A stretch of 42,273 nt of DNA from Clostridia bacterium (GCA_017463125.1 JAFTPV010000009.1:1-42273), one strand, 5' to 3'; numbered from the stretch's first letter, positions 14,983-23,804 are shown. Made by a program: numbers and translations. Notes: generated by a model not told the origin, from the sequence alone.

Positions 14983-15461
14983 TAGCTCACCCCTTCCCTC
15001 CTCTTTATAATCAAGAGTCAAAAATTCTCATACTAGGCAGCTTTCCTTCGGTAAAATCGAGAGAAGAGATGTTCTTTTACGGGCATCCGCAAAACCGTTT
15101 TTGGAAGGTGTTGTCATCACTTCTTGGCACAGAGGTGCCGACTACCATAGAAGAAAAGCGAGTGTTTCTTTTATCAAACAATATAGCGCTTTGGGACGTT
15201 ATCGGCTCCTGTGACATAGTAGGAAGCTCAGACAGCTCTATAAGAAACGTTATACCAAACGATATATCAGAAATACTCGGCGTCGCGGATATTAAGGCTA
15301 TATTCGTCAACGGCAGGACGGCAGAAAAGTATTATAAAAAATACACGGAGGAGAAGGTCGGTATAAAAGCCATTTGCCTCCCCTCAACCTCTCCCGCAAA
15401 TGCAGCAAAATCAGCCGAGAAGCTTGTTGAGAGCTGGCGGGTAATTCTGCAATTTCTTTAA
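14979..15461 (+). CDS. uracil-DNA glycosylase superfamily protein, DNA-deoxyinosine glycosylase type, 160 aa
   Basis: The protein should remove deaminated bases such as hypoxanthine or uracil from DNA as the first step of base excision repair. The signature is ILILGSFPSVKSREEMFFYGHPQNRFW at about residues 16-42 (cited here as its parts ILILGSFPS and YGHPQNRFW), the active-site region of the Mug/family-6-like branch, and LPSTSPANA near residue 140, which matches the C-terminal DNA-intercalation motif. Length is normal for this short family. The start ATG overlaps the stop of the creatininase-family gene (ATGA), with AAGGAG eight bases upstream, so translation is coupled. The pairing of a repair enzyme with an amidohydrolase is likely just operon packing. 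Confidence 0.88.
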   Translation: MIAHPFPPLYNQESKILILGSFPSVKSREEMFFYGHPQNRFWKVLSSLLGTEVPTTIEEKRVFLLSNNIALWDVIGSCDIVGSSDSSIRNVIPNDISEILGVADIKAIFVNGRTAEKYYKKYTEEKVGIKAICLPSTSPANAAKSAEKLVESWRVILQFL

Positions 15462-15487
15462 TCAATATACTTTTTGGAGGATATATT

Positions 15488-16126
15488 ATGAAAAACGTAA
15501 TGATTTTCGGTGACAGCTATTCTACCTTTAAGGGCTACATACCCGATGGGTACGCTATATATTACGATGGCGTAAACGGAACGGATCTAAAAGACGTTTC
15601 GCAGACATGGTGGGATATTTTCGTCAAAGGATACGGACTCAACCTCGTGCTTAACAACAGCTGGTCAGGCTCGACAGTTTGCTACACCGGCAGACAAAAT
15701 CCCGAGTACGCAAGGCGCTCCTCCTTTGTCAACCGTATGGAAGAGCTGGCGAGAGATGATTTTTATAACAAAAACGAGATTGATACCTTCTTCATCTTTG
15801 GCGGTACTAACGACTCTTGGCTTGACGCAACTCTACCAGGAGAGATGAAATTTGAGGGTATTGATGATAGCGACCTTTACTTCACTCTTCCCGCTATATG
15901 CTATCTTATAGCTAGGCTCAAGGAAGAGCGCCCCAACGCTCGTATTATTTCAATAATAAATACCGAGCTTGACCCGAAGATTGCCGAGTGCTTCAAAGCG
16001 GCATCACTCCATTACGAAACCGAATTTGTCGAGTTGTGTGACATTGACAAGATGTCCGGTCACCCCACCGTAAAAGGTATGGCTCAAATAGCCGACCAGG
16101 TTTCAAATTATGTGAAAACCCATTAA
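15488..16126 (+). CDS. SGNH/GDSL-family hydrolase, cytoplasmic, 212 aa
   Basis: Block I is FGDSYSTFKG with the nucleophile Ser at residue 10, block III is FGGTNDSW near residue 109, and block V is HPTVKGM near residue 197, giving the Ser-His pair of SGNH esterases. There is no signal peptide, so it should act in the cytoplasm, as do enzymes that deacetylate imported oligosaccharides. GGAGG stands 7 bases before the ATG. It is the third gene behind the promoter at 14013, 26 bases after the glycosylase gene. Esterase or acetylxylan-type deacetylase activity is inferred; the substrate is unknown. Confidence 0.88.
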   Translation: MKNVMIFGDSYSTFKGYIPDGYAIYYDGVNGTDLKDVSQTWWDIFVKGYGLNLVLNNSWSGSTVCYTGRQNPEYARRSSFVNRMEELARDDFYNKNEIDTFFIFGGTNDSWLDATLPGEMKFEGIDDSDLYFTLPAICYLIARLKEERPNARIISIINTELDPKIAECFKAASLHYETEFVELCDIDKMSGHPTVKGMAQIADQVSNYVKTH

Positions 16127-16146
16127 TTTTGACAATTTTTATTTAC

Positions 16147-16182
16147 AAAAAACGGCTATTCTAATTGAACAGCCGTTTTTTG
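16147..16182. terminator. bidirectional terminator between convergent SGNH genes
   Basis: AAAAAACGGCT (16147-16157) pairs with AGCCGTTTTTT (16171-16181), so a T-run follows the stem in both directions. It serves the plus-strand operon ending at 16126 and the minus-strand gene ending at 16198. Confidence 0.88.
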
Positions 16183-16197
16183 TATTCTATCATCGAA

Positions 16198-19100
16198 TCA
16201 ATCGTCCGATTTGCTTTTTACAATTGTGCTTATAATCTTCTTACGAATGATGAACCAATAACAACAGAAGCCAGCGGCACCCGCTACCGCAACGCAAGCG
16301 ATTGTGATAGCTACGATAGCCCCATCGTTATTATCATTTTCGAGAGCAGGAAGCTTTCTTGTTTCAGTATAACCGCAGGAAGAGCATACTCTTCTCTCCT
16401 CCCCCTCCGTATCAACGTCGGGTTCCTTCGTTACAGCCCATTCTCCAAAGCTATGGCCTACCGCATTTACGGTATTTCCGCAAAGGTCACAAACGGTGTC
16501 CTCGCATCCGCCGGTAACGTGAGAAATCGGCGTTCTTTCATCTCCGCATTGATTACAAATTGTGTCATCACAGCTATCATACTCATGTTCATCGCAATCA
16601 AGGGTAACGTAGCGAAGCATCTGATCGACAATGTATTGATTACTTTCAGGGCTTACGTCAACGATGCTTCTGTCATTCAAGTAAAGAGTGAAGAAGGTAA
16701 GTAAATCTGCATCTATCTCACCAGCATCCACAGCAACCTTGTAATAAGACTCGGCGTCTATAATATGAACGAATGCAGAGTTGCTTGACATACTATACTG
16801 CACAAACGATCTTACGGAGGAAGTCAGCGCAACGACTTCAACCAGCTCGCCAACGTTTATCATAGCATCTCCAACCTCAAGATAAGTACCTTTCATTGGG
16901 TTGAAATGACCAAATATAATTATTTTTGTATCAGGATGATTTGAATTGATATATGAAATAAGAGCGTTGGATTTGAGCATATACTCCACGTAGCTGTAGA
17001 GATACGATTCCATTGCATAAACGATTCCGTCTGCAACAGGAATGTCTACGGAGAATATTGCCTTGTCGCCAAAAAGACTGTATAAAAGTGAGGTTTTCTT
17101 AAGAATTTTGGAAGCTACAGGGTTCGTATCAAAGGAATCTGCATTACGCGAAAGCCACTCGACTACATCTATGGAAACAGTATAGTTCGCAAATCCAATA
17201 GAGTTTATGACAAATTTTTCAATCTCGCTGCGAACAAGCTCTACCATAGGAAGCATATCTTCGTCAAGAAGCTTTGACCAATCAAGCTCAACCATAGTCT
17301 TACCTGCAAAGAGTTCATTATCAAGAACATCGTCAAGAGTAGAGTTGACTTTGTTTTTAGCAATATCCCTAAAGCCCAAAGCGGAGAGGTAAGGAATCCC
17401 ATCAATTACAGACGAAACATAACTTGTAAGAGCAGCTCTGACATCGGTAGAAACATAATTTTCAACATACGCCAATACCTGATCAACTGCAAAGCCGAGC
17501 ATTTCGTTCTCACTAAAGTCTATACTAACAAGATCTGCCTTGTCGATCTCACTGTAATCTATATTATCCCACGTGGTTTGACCAAGCTGATCCTTAGTAA
17601 GACCGATGGAATCAGCAAAAAGCTCTGCATATCCTGCGCTACCGCTACTTACCGCAACATAGTGAGAATTCTCGGTAGGCATATAATGAATACCTAACTG
17701 AATGTCTGTAATATCCTTGCCGGTCAATTTCTGGGTGTACGCTGTCCAAGTGGTATTGAATACCTCTCTGTGCCCCTCGTAGTTGGGATGAGAGAATGCA
17801 CTTTCTGCAAATTCAAGGAAAAGTGCAAAGGAAAACTTACTGCAAAGAGTACCCTCGGGAAGTCCGTTTTCCTGCTCGTAAGTGCTGAAAAATCCGTCAG
17901 GATACATCTCATTCAGAGAGAAAGAATAGCTCGAGTCAGTAAGCGACTCTTCCATAGCTTTACCAAGAACCTCTAAAAGAATGTCGGCTGCCTTGACACC
18001 TGAAAGTGCAGGATTCATAGTAACGGTAAGGTCAACCAAGCTCTGTTTTGCAGCCTCTCCGAAAACTTCCATAGCCACGTCATATGCAAGAGCGAGCATT
18101 CTTTCGTAGATTTCGTAAACAGCCCTTTGATTATCGGGAAGCTTACCGTTCTCGCCATTCTTAATGAAGTCCTTAAGATAAGTGCCATCGGCCAATGTAA
18201 TTGGAGTGAACTCCGTGTTATCGTAACGGTCGTAGTGGAAGCCGTTGTGGAAAGTCTTGACACCGTCGATAGTAGTCGCATCCTTCTGTACATCAGTTAT
18301 ATTAACAAAACCGCTTTCGCTCATTTGAGTTGCAAACATCTGCTGAACACGAGTCTTCAAAATCAACGATCCGTCAAGAACATCGAAGCAATCCTTCATA
18401 TTCAAAGGAATTGTAGAGGGATCGCCATTATAATTAGCCGCCTCATCTTTAAGGAACTCAACGTGTCCATCTTCACTTACGTTAGCAAAATAATATTTGT
18501 CCGCATAGGGAGAAAGAACAGCGGTGTAGAAGTTCGCTGCATCAACGATAATATCGAATATTTCACCAAATGGAATAACTCCATCGTATCCAGGCATAAC
18601 AATATTAAGACCATGCAGCATGCTCTGTGCGCTGATAAGAACAACCTCTGCATCGGGGTTGAGCTCAAAAATATGTTCCATAATAGAGTTAATGTTAAGG
18701 CAATAGCCAACAGCAGCGTACGAGAGGGTATCCGCAAAGTTACGAAGCATAGTCTCGGGTATACTATCGCCTACCACCTTCTTAATAACATCGATTGCAT
18801 AATCTCTTGCCGCATCGTAATATACACCAAGCTCAGGACTTATCTCGCCTAAGTCGTTAGAGAACCAGCCGCTAGCAATAAGATTAAACATATATGTACC
18901 AAAGTTGTTCATACCTGCATCGACGGTAATAAGATCCGCGTTTGCAACCGACTCCTTCGTAGCCTTACGCAGAGCGTCAAAGGCCTCTTTGGGAGTAGGT
19001 GTGTAGCTGGGGTCTGCGTTATAACCGGGAACACCTGCCTCGGCAAATCTCTGATACTCGTAAACACCGGGATAGTAGCTCCAGAAATAACTCACACCGT

Positions 19101-19533
19101 CACCGTTCATATCATAGAACCAGTTGTCCGTATATTTATCGCCGATATAGTCATCGTCAAGAAGCACGTGCACTTCCTCTGCACGCATGGAGCTTGCGGC
19201 AATTACCTCAAGATTTGTGTTATACATCTTGTTGAGCTCATCTCTGATAAGCACCGGATAGGAGTCTTCAGGGTGCATCTTGTAACCGTAGCGATTTCCT
19301 ATAGATTTTTCTGTGGGATATTCATAAATGTAGTCGTAATTATAACCATGAAGTCCGTAGCCCGCAGTGTTTGAAGCACCGAGCGCTACATAGTTAAAAC
19401 TTGTCTTTTGCGCTCCTTGCCGGCTTGAAGATAGTGTGGCAGCCATAGCGCTTACAGTCGAGCTTAAAGCACTAAAGCAAAGCGTAAAGACCGCAACAGT
19501 AGAAATAATTCTCGATAGTACTGTTTTTTTCAT
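16198..19533 (-). CDS. large membrane-anchored surface protein with tandem SGNH hydrolase-like domains, 1111 aa
   Basis: A signal peptide (MKKTVLSRIISTVAVFTLCFSAL, cleavage near residue 32) leads into an SGNH domain: block I YVALGASNTAGYG (about 48-60), block III VDAGMNNFG (about 210), block V HPNYEGH (about 583). A second copy begins with YVAVSSGSAGYAEL near residue 624 and has SIDFSENEML in place of block III, but at the expected block V only SPESNQYI, so the catalytic His appears lost. Residues 975-1060 hold two CxxC-type cysteine motifs (CNQCGDERTPISHV, CDLCGNTVNAVGH) and one more (CSSCGYTETRKLP), a repeat common on gut Bacillota surface proteins. A membrane helix (about 1070-1095) followed by RKKII ends the protein. 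It should sit on the cell surface and hydrolyse esters on a large substrate; lipid or glycan is undecided. Confidence 0.85.
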   Translation of the reverse strand: MKKTVLSRIISTVAVFTLCFSALSSTVSAMAATLSSSRQGAQKTSFNYVALGASNTAGYGLHGYNYDYIYEYPTEKSIGNRYGYKMHPEDSYPVLIRDELNKMYNTNLEVIAASSMRAEEVHVLLDDDYIGDKYTDNWFYDMNGDGVSYFWSYYPGVYEYQRFAEAGVPGYNADPSYTPTPKEAFDALRKATKESVANADLITVDAGMNNFGTYMFNLIASGWFSNDLGEISPELGVYYDAARDYAIDVIKKVVGDSIPETMLRNFADTLSYAAVGYCLNINSIMEHIFELNPDAEVVLISAQSMLHGLNIVMPGYDGVIPFGEIFDIIVDAANFYTAVLSPYADKYYFANVSEDGHVEFLKDEAANYNGDPSTIPLNMKDCFDVLDGSLILKTRVQQMFATQMSESGFVNITDVQKDATTIDGVKTFHNGFHYDRYDNTEFTPITLADGTYLKDFIKNGENGKLPDNQRAVYEIYERMLALAYDVAMEVFGEAAKQSLVDLTVTMNPALSGVKAADILLEVLGKAMEESLTDSSYSFSLNEMYPDGFFSTYEQENGLPEGTLCSKFSFALFLEFAESAFSHPNYEGHREVFNTTWTAYTQKLTGKDITDIQLGIHYMPTENSHYVAVSSGSAGYAELFADSIGLTKDQLGQTTWDNIDYSEIDKADLVSIDFSENEMLGFAVDQVLAYVENYVSTDVRAALTSYVSSVIDGIPYLSALGFRDIAKNKVNSTLDDVLDNELFAGKTMVELDWSKLLDEDMLPMVELVRSEIEKFVINSIGFANYTVSIDVVEWLSRNADSFDTNPVASKILKKTSLLYSLFGDKAIFSVDIPVADGIVYAMESYLYSYVEYMLKSNALISYINSNHPDTKIIIFGHFNPMKGTYLEVGDAMINVGELVEVVALTSSVRSFVQYSMSSNSAFVHIIDAESYYKVAVDAGEIDADLLTFFTLYLNDRSIVDVSPESNQYIVDQMLRYVTLDCDEHEYDSCDDTICNQCGDERTPISHVTGGCEDTVCDLCGNTVNAVGHSFGEWAVTKEPDVDTEGEERRVCSSCGYTETRKLPALENDNNDGAIVAITIACVAVAGAAGFCCYWFIIRKKIISTIVKSKSDD

Positions 19534-19585
19534 TGGTTAATCCTTTCAAATTTGTTTAATTCAATAACAAAAATAAATTTATTTT

Positions 19586-19614
19586 ATTATACACTTTTAT
19601 ATAGCTGATGTCAA
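19586..19614 (-). promoter_or_regulatory. promoter of the large SGNH surface protein gene
   Basis: On the minus strand TTGACA (19609-19614) and TATAAT (19586-19591) are 17 bp apart. Upstream of it the sequence is very AT-rich and includes the perfect palindrome GTCAAATTTGAC at 19683-19694. Confidence 0.9.
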
Positions 19615-19704
19615 TAACTTTTAATAATGTTATGGATTATTAATTATAAATAATTCCTATTTAATTACAAATATATAACATCGTCAAATTTGACAACTAA
19701 CATT

Positions 19705-19750
19705 TACGAAAAGCGCTCAAGCTGAGATGTTTAAGGCTTGAGCGCTTTTT
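19705..19750 (-). terminator. terminator behind the Ig-like lipoprotein gene
   Basis: A 14-bp perfect stem (AAAAGCGCTCAAGC 19709-19722, GCTTGAGCGCTTTT 19736-19749) with T-runs on both sides of the stem in either direction; it lies 11 bases after the stop codon at 19761. Confidence 0.88.
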
Positions 19751-19760
19751 AATGTTTGAA

Positions 19761-20630
19761 TTATGGATTGCACTTTTCACACGGAGTGTACTTGTTTTCT
19801 TCGAGCCATTCCTTTGTTTTTCCCTCTAGTATATGAGATGGATTCATCTGACTTGTATAGCTACAGCCCTCAACATGATATCTCATAGAGCTAGTGTTAG
19901 CGATATACGCGATCTCTCCGTCATCTGCATCCGTAGAGCTTGCGTGAATCTCGACGGTAATTTCATCACTTATCTTATCACCGGACTTTGAAGCAACGTA
20001 AAGCGTAACCTTGCCGGCTTCAAGAGCGGTTAGCTTGTAATGAAGATATGAATCCGTAGCGTCAACGTATTCAGACGATAGTAATCCCTCGCTCGAAATC
20101 ACGAGTTCAATTTCTTCAGACGTGTACATCTCACTTCCGACGATTTTGACGTATATATTCTTAATATCGCCAACATACGTATTGATATGAGTCATAATAC
20201 TATCGGTTATGACAGCGCTTGACGGGCCGGGCTTCACTACCTTAATTGATACGGTTTCGCTCGTTGCGTCAGTGTCAACGTGCTTTATCGTAAGAGTGGT
20301 GCTCCCAGAGTTAATCGCCGTTACCCGATAATAAAAATATTTTGCCGAAGAATCGTAGTATTCAACCTCAATAATGTCCTCATCGCCGATAAGAGCTATG
20401 AGATCATTTGACAAAACGGGATCGTCGCCCTCAACCTTGAAGCAAACCATACGAGATTCTCCCGCCTCAAACGTGAGAGTGGGGTTCAAACCGTAAGAAA
20501 TCGAAATAGTCGTCGGCTCGGGCGCGGTATAAGGCGGCTGGGTAAGAGTTCCGGAGTCCGATTCATCACAAGAAGCGAGAACGGTACAAAGAATAAACGC
20601 AGTAAGAATAATAAAAATTTTTCTGAACAT
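19761..20630 (-). CDS. surface lipoprotein with Ig-like domains and a C-terminal cysteine (Ada-like metal-binding) motif, 289 aa
   Basis: The start is ATG 20630 with AAAGGGAG upstream. The lipobox is LASC, lipidated Cys near residue 21, then a proline/threonine linker. Two bacterial Ig-like modules follow (about 38-130, ending SETVSIKVVKPG, and 140-235, ending SDEITVEIHAS); each contains a matching SGSTTLTIKHVD or AGKVTLYVASKSGD strand pair. The last 50 residues read YHVEGCSYTSQMNP, ILEGKTKEWLEENKYTPCEKCNP: a C plus CxxC arrangement preceded by a histidine, like the small zinc-type module at the end of some nucleases and ComEC-like proteins. I infer surface location; the function is unknown. 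It lies 109 bases behind tex and has no obvious own promoter, so it may be partly read through from tex. Confidence 0.82.
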   Translation of the reverse strand: MFRKIFIILTAFILCTVLASCDESDSGTLTQPPYTAPEPTTISISYGLNPTLTFEAGESRMVCFKVEGDDPVLSNDLIALIGDEDIIEVEYYDSSAKYFYYRVTAINSGSTTLTIKHVDTDATSETVSIKVVKPGPSSAVITDSIMTHINTYVGDIKNIYVKIVGSEMYTSEEIELVISSEGLLSSEYVDATDSYLHYKLTALEAGKVTLYVASKSGDKISDEITVEIHASSTDADDGEIAYIANTSSMRYHVEGCSYTSQMNPSHILEGKTKEWLEENKYTPCEKCNP

Positions 20631-20670
20631 GGTAAATCTCCCTTTCAAAATTCAATGTTTTGTTGCGGGG

Positions 20671-20691
20671 TTAATTTTTAGATGTGTTCAT
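20671..20691 (-). repeat. second copy of the tex 3' end
   Basis: The 21 bases encode MNTSKN and a stop codon, the same as the last six codons of tex (20739-20759), with 2 differences, both synonymous. The copy lies 48 bases beyond the tex stop and has no ribosome site of its own. Confidence 0.7.
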
Positions 20692-20738
20692 AGGTAAAAG
20701 CGCTCTGTTACGCGTAACGCGGCAAATGCTTTAATTAC

Positions 20739-22925
20739 TTAATTTTTAGACGTATTCATACCTTTTCTGGTAAGAGAAATTCTGCATTTCTTGGTGTCAA
20801 CGTCCTTGATTCTTACTTCAATAACGTCACCTGTTTTGAAGAGCTCGGAGGGGTGCTTGATATATCTGTCAGACATCTCGGAGATGTGAAGAAGGCCGTC
20901 GTGGTGAACGCCGATGTCAACGAAACAGCCGAAGTCAACAACGTTACGTACAGTACCCTTAAGCTGCATATCGGGCTTCAGGTCGTTGATGTCAAGAACG
21001 TCGGTTGAAAGAACGGGTGCGGGAGCGTCGTCACGGATATCGCGTCCGGGCTTCTCAAGCTCGGAGATAATGTCCTCAAGGGTAGGCTCGCCGCAGCCAA
21101 GCTCGCGAGCAAGCTTTGCGATACCGTACTGAGTTGCCTTAAATCTTAAGAGAGTAAGATTATTACGTTTAACGTCCTCGGTGGTAAAGCCAAATCTCTT
21201 AAGAAGATCCTCGGCGATAGCGTAAGACTCGGGGTGAACTCCCGTTGCGTCAAACGCCTCTTTACCGTCGTGGATACGAAGGAAGCCTGCACACTGTGTG
21301 AATGCCTTTTCGCCAAGCTTCGGAACCTTGAGAATCTGCGCGCGGCTCTTGAACTCGCCGTTCTCTTCTCTGTATTTAACGATATTCTTCGCAACGGTGG
21401 TATTAATACCCGAAACATAGGAAAGGAGCGAGTAGGACGCGGTATTTACGTCAACGCCAACGCCGTTTACACAGCCCTCAACAACGCCGCCCAGCGCCTC
21501 GGTAAGACGCGCCTGCTTCATATCGTGCTGATACTGACCTACGCCGATTGCCTTGGGCTCAATTTTAACCAGCTCGGCAAGGGGGTCCTGAATACGTCTT
21601 GCAATAGAGATTGCGGAGCGCTGCATAACGTCAAAGTCAGGGAACTCCTCGGTCGCAACCTTTGAAGCGGAGTAAACAGAGGCACCTGCCTCGGAAACGA
21701 TGGTGTACTTAACGGTTTTAGGACAAGCGGGGTCACGAAGAGTGTTCGCAATAAACTGCTCGGACTCACGGGACGCCGTTCCGTTACCGATAGCGATAAC
21801 GTCAACGTTATGCTTGTTTATAAGTTTAAGAACTATAGCCTTCGAGCCTTCGATATTTTCTCTGGGCTTTACGGGGTAGATAACCGCAGTGTCAAGCACC
21901 TTACCGGTCTTATCAACAACGGCGAGCTTACAACCGTGAGCGTATCCGGGGTCGTAGCCAAGAACGGTCTTGCCCTTCAAGGGTGCTGCAAGAAGAAGGT
22001 TACGAAGGTTCTCGGAGAACACCTTCAAAGCGCCCTCGCAAGCGTCGTCAAAGAGAGTCGTTCTCACTTCCCTCTCAATAGCGGGGAACAAAAGACGCTC
22101 GTACGCATCTGTAATAGTTGCCATAAGACGAGGAAGTGCGGGAGACTGCTTGTTAGTAATAACCTTTGAAACAATCTGTGCAATTCCATCCTCTGCGTTA
22201 AGGGTTACTGCCACCTTAAGGAAATCCTCCTTCTCGCCTCTGTTTATAGCAAGGACTCTGTGTCCTTTTAGCTTCTTTATAGGCTCGGAGAAGTCGTAAT
22301 AGGTTTCGTAAACGGAGGTTTCCTCAGTGGTGCCCTTTGCTGTCATGGAGCCGTTCTTCATAGTGAATTCACGAAGAAGCTTTCTTATCTCTGCATTGTT
22401 GGAGATATCCTCTGCGATAATATCGGAAGCGCCTGCAAGAGCCGCCTCTGCGTCGGGAACAGACTTGTCCTTCTCGTCGGAAATAACGATAAACTGCTCT
22501 GCGTACACTTCGATCGCGGGGTCGTATACATCTCTCTGCTCGAGAATGTAGTTTGCAAGAGGCTCAAGTCCCTTATCTCTCGCAACAGACGCGCGGGTCT
22601 TTCTCTTGGGTCTGAAGGGAAGGTATATATCCTCAAGCTCTACGAGCGTTTTCGCGTTATTAAGAGCGAAGGTAATTTCGGGTGTGAGCTTTTCCTGTGC
22701 CTCAATAAGCGAGGAAATTTCTGCTCTTCTCTCGTCCATCTTGCGAAGATAGTTAAGTCTGTCGTTAAGGTCACGGAGAGTTGCGTCATCAAGTCCGCCG
22801 GTTACTTCCTTCCTGTATCTTGAAATAAAGGGAATGGTGTTTCCCTCATCGATGAGAGCTACCGTTTCCTTTACCTGTTCTTCTTTAATTTTGAATTCTT
22901 CTGCTAGGGTCTTTAAGATATCCAT
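20739..22925 (-). CDS. tex: Tex-family transcription accessory / RNA-binding protein, 728 aa
   Basis: Tex is a conserved cytoplasmic nucleic-acid-binding protein related to eukaryotic Spt6. The N-terminal helical domain (MDILKTLAEEFKI, then the TIPFISRYRKEVTGGLD signature near residues 30-47) is typical. A YqgF/RuvX-like domain begins at VLGYDPGYAHGCKLAVVD near residue 320, helix-hairpin-helix units follow around 470-560 (GINTTVAKNIVKYREENG), and an S1 RNA-binding domain closes the protein (LKGTVRNVVDFGCFVDIGV ... HISEMSD, about 640-715). Length and domain order are complete. The ribosome site AAAGGAG precedes the start. It follows rsuA by 38 bases on the same strand and is presumably read from the promoter at 23727-23755. 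Confidence 0.97.
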   Translation of the reverse strand: MDILKTLAEEFKIKEEQVKETVALIDEGNTIPFISRYRKEVTGGLDDATLRDLNDRLNYLRKMDERRAEISSLIEAQEKLTPEITFALNNAKTLVELEDIYLPFRPKRKTRASVARDKGLEPLANYILEQRDVYDPAIEVYAEQFIVISDEKDKSVPDAEAALAGASDIIAEDISNNAEIRKLLREFTMKNGSMTAKGTTEETSVYETYYDFSEPIKKLKGHRVLAINRGEKEDFLKVAVTLNAEDGIAQIVSKVITNKQSPALPRLMATITDAYERLLFPAIEREVRTTLFDDACEGALKVFSENLRNLLLAAPLKGKTVLGYDPGYAHGCKLAVVDKTGKVLDTAVIYPVKPRENIEGSKAIVLKLINKHNVDVIAIGNGTASRESEQFIANTLRDPACPKTVKYTIVSEAGASVYSASKVATEEFPDFDVMQRSAISIARRIQDPLAELVKIEPKAIGVGQYQHDMKQARLTEALGGVVEGCVNGVGVDVNTASYSLLSYVSGINTTVAKNIVKYREENGEFKSRAQILKVPKLGEKAFTQCAGFLRIHDGKEAFDATGVHPESYAIAEDLLKRFGFTTEDVKRNNLTLLRFKATQYGIAKLARELGCGEPTLEDIISELEKPGRDIRDDAPAPVLSTDVLDINDLKPDMQLKGTVRNVVDFGCFVDIGVHHDGLLHISEMSDRYIKHPSELFKTGDVIEVRIKDVDTKKCRISLTRKGMNTSKN

Positions 22926-22963
22926 TTGTTTCTCCTTTTATCTAATGCCTATACGGCCAATGT

Positions 22964-23680
22964 TTACTTAATTTTATTCGCTCCCTCAAGAAGAGCGATC
23001 TCGTCCTTGGTAAGATAACGCCACTCACCTCTTGAAAGAGATGTGTCAAGCGGAATACCTGCAAAGCTTATGCGCTCAAGGCTGGTTACGCGGTTATGTG
23101 TCGAGGCTATCATACGCTTTATCTGATGATATTTACCCTCTGTCAATGTTATCTCGCCTGAAAGCCTGTCCGACGAAAGCTCAAGTATTGCGCTCTTGCA
23201 CTCATAGCCGTCGGCAAGAGTGACTCCGTTTTTAAAACGCTCCTCCGCTCCTGATTCAAGAGGCTCTGCGGCGGTGAAATAATACACCTTGGATACGTGC
23301 TTTTTTGGCGCGAGGAGCGCGTGGGCAAGCTGACCGTTGTTCGTCAGTATCATAAGCCCCGTCGTGTCCTTATCAAGCCTTCCGACAGGAAAAAGCTCCT
23401 GTCGCCGAAGCTCCTCGGGTAAAAGCTCTGTAACGTAAGGCAGACTCTTATCATCCGTTGCGCTGACGTAGCCCTCGGGCTTGTTGAGCATTACGTAAGT
23501 ATATTTGCGGTAAACGATTTCTCGTCCGAGGTATACAACCTTGGATTTTTCGGGATCAATATGCTTTGACACATCTCTTACCACAATGCCGTCAACGGTT
23601 ATTCCACCGGTTTTTGCGGCCTTTGCGCTGTCGCGGCGAGAAGCGATTCCCGCATCGGAAATAAACTTATCTATACGCAT
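22964..23680 (-). CDS. rsuA: 16S rRNA pseudouridine synthase of the RsuA/RluB/E/F family, 238 aa
   Basis: The protein converts a uridine of ribosomal RNA to pseudouridine. An N-terminal S4 RNA-binding domain (MRIDKFISDAGIASRRDSAK ... GITVDGIVV) is followed by the catalytic domain with LNKPEGYVSA near residue 65 and the catalytic Asp in PVGRLDKDTTGLMILTN near residue 101, and the EGKYHQIKRM segment near residue 193. The start ATG 23680 has AAAGGCGG upstream and begins exactly at the S4 domain; an in-frame ATG 12 codons earlier lacks a ribosome site. The exact target (16S or 23S position) is not certain, and the RluB/RluF branch is possible. First gene of the rsuA-tex transcript. Confidence 0.9.
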   Translation of the reverse strand: MRIDKFISDAGIASRRDSAKAAKTGGITVDGIVVRDVSKHIDPEKSKVVYLGREIVYRKYTYVMLNKPEGYVSATDDKSLPYVTELLPEELRRQELFPVGRLDKDTTGLMILTNNGQLAHALLAPKKHVSKVYYFTAAEPLESGAEERFKNGVTLADGYECKSAILELSSDRLSGEITLTEGKYHQIKRMIASTHNRVTSLERISFAGIPLDTSLSRGEWRYLTKDEIALLEGANKIK

Positions 23681-23726
23681 AAGAAAACCGCCTTTCACAA
23701 TTTCTGCCCGAAACACGCCATTTTAT

Positions 23727-23755
23727 ATTATAACACATTCTCCGTGCTTTGTAAA
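23727..23755 (-). promoter_or_regulatory. promoter of rsuA-tex
   Basis: On the minus strand TTTACA (23750-23755) and TATAAT (23727-23732) are 17 bp apart, with the start codon about 45 bases further. Confidence 0.88.
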
Positions 23756-23804
23756 GAGTGAAAATTCAACTTTTTTCAACTTTTAGCTGATTGAAAAACT
23801 TACT

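Noticed and set aside
16165-16704. A 179-codon plus-strand frame
   Set aside because: It lies antisense to the C-terminus of the SGNH surface protein, whose cysteine motifs and membrane helix are unmistakable.
18127-18852. A 241-codon plus-strand frame
   Set aside because: Antisense shadow of the SGNH protein gene; no start signals.
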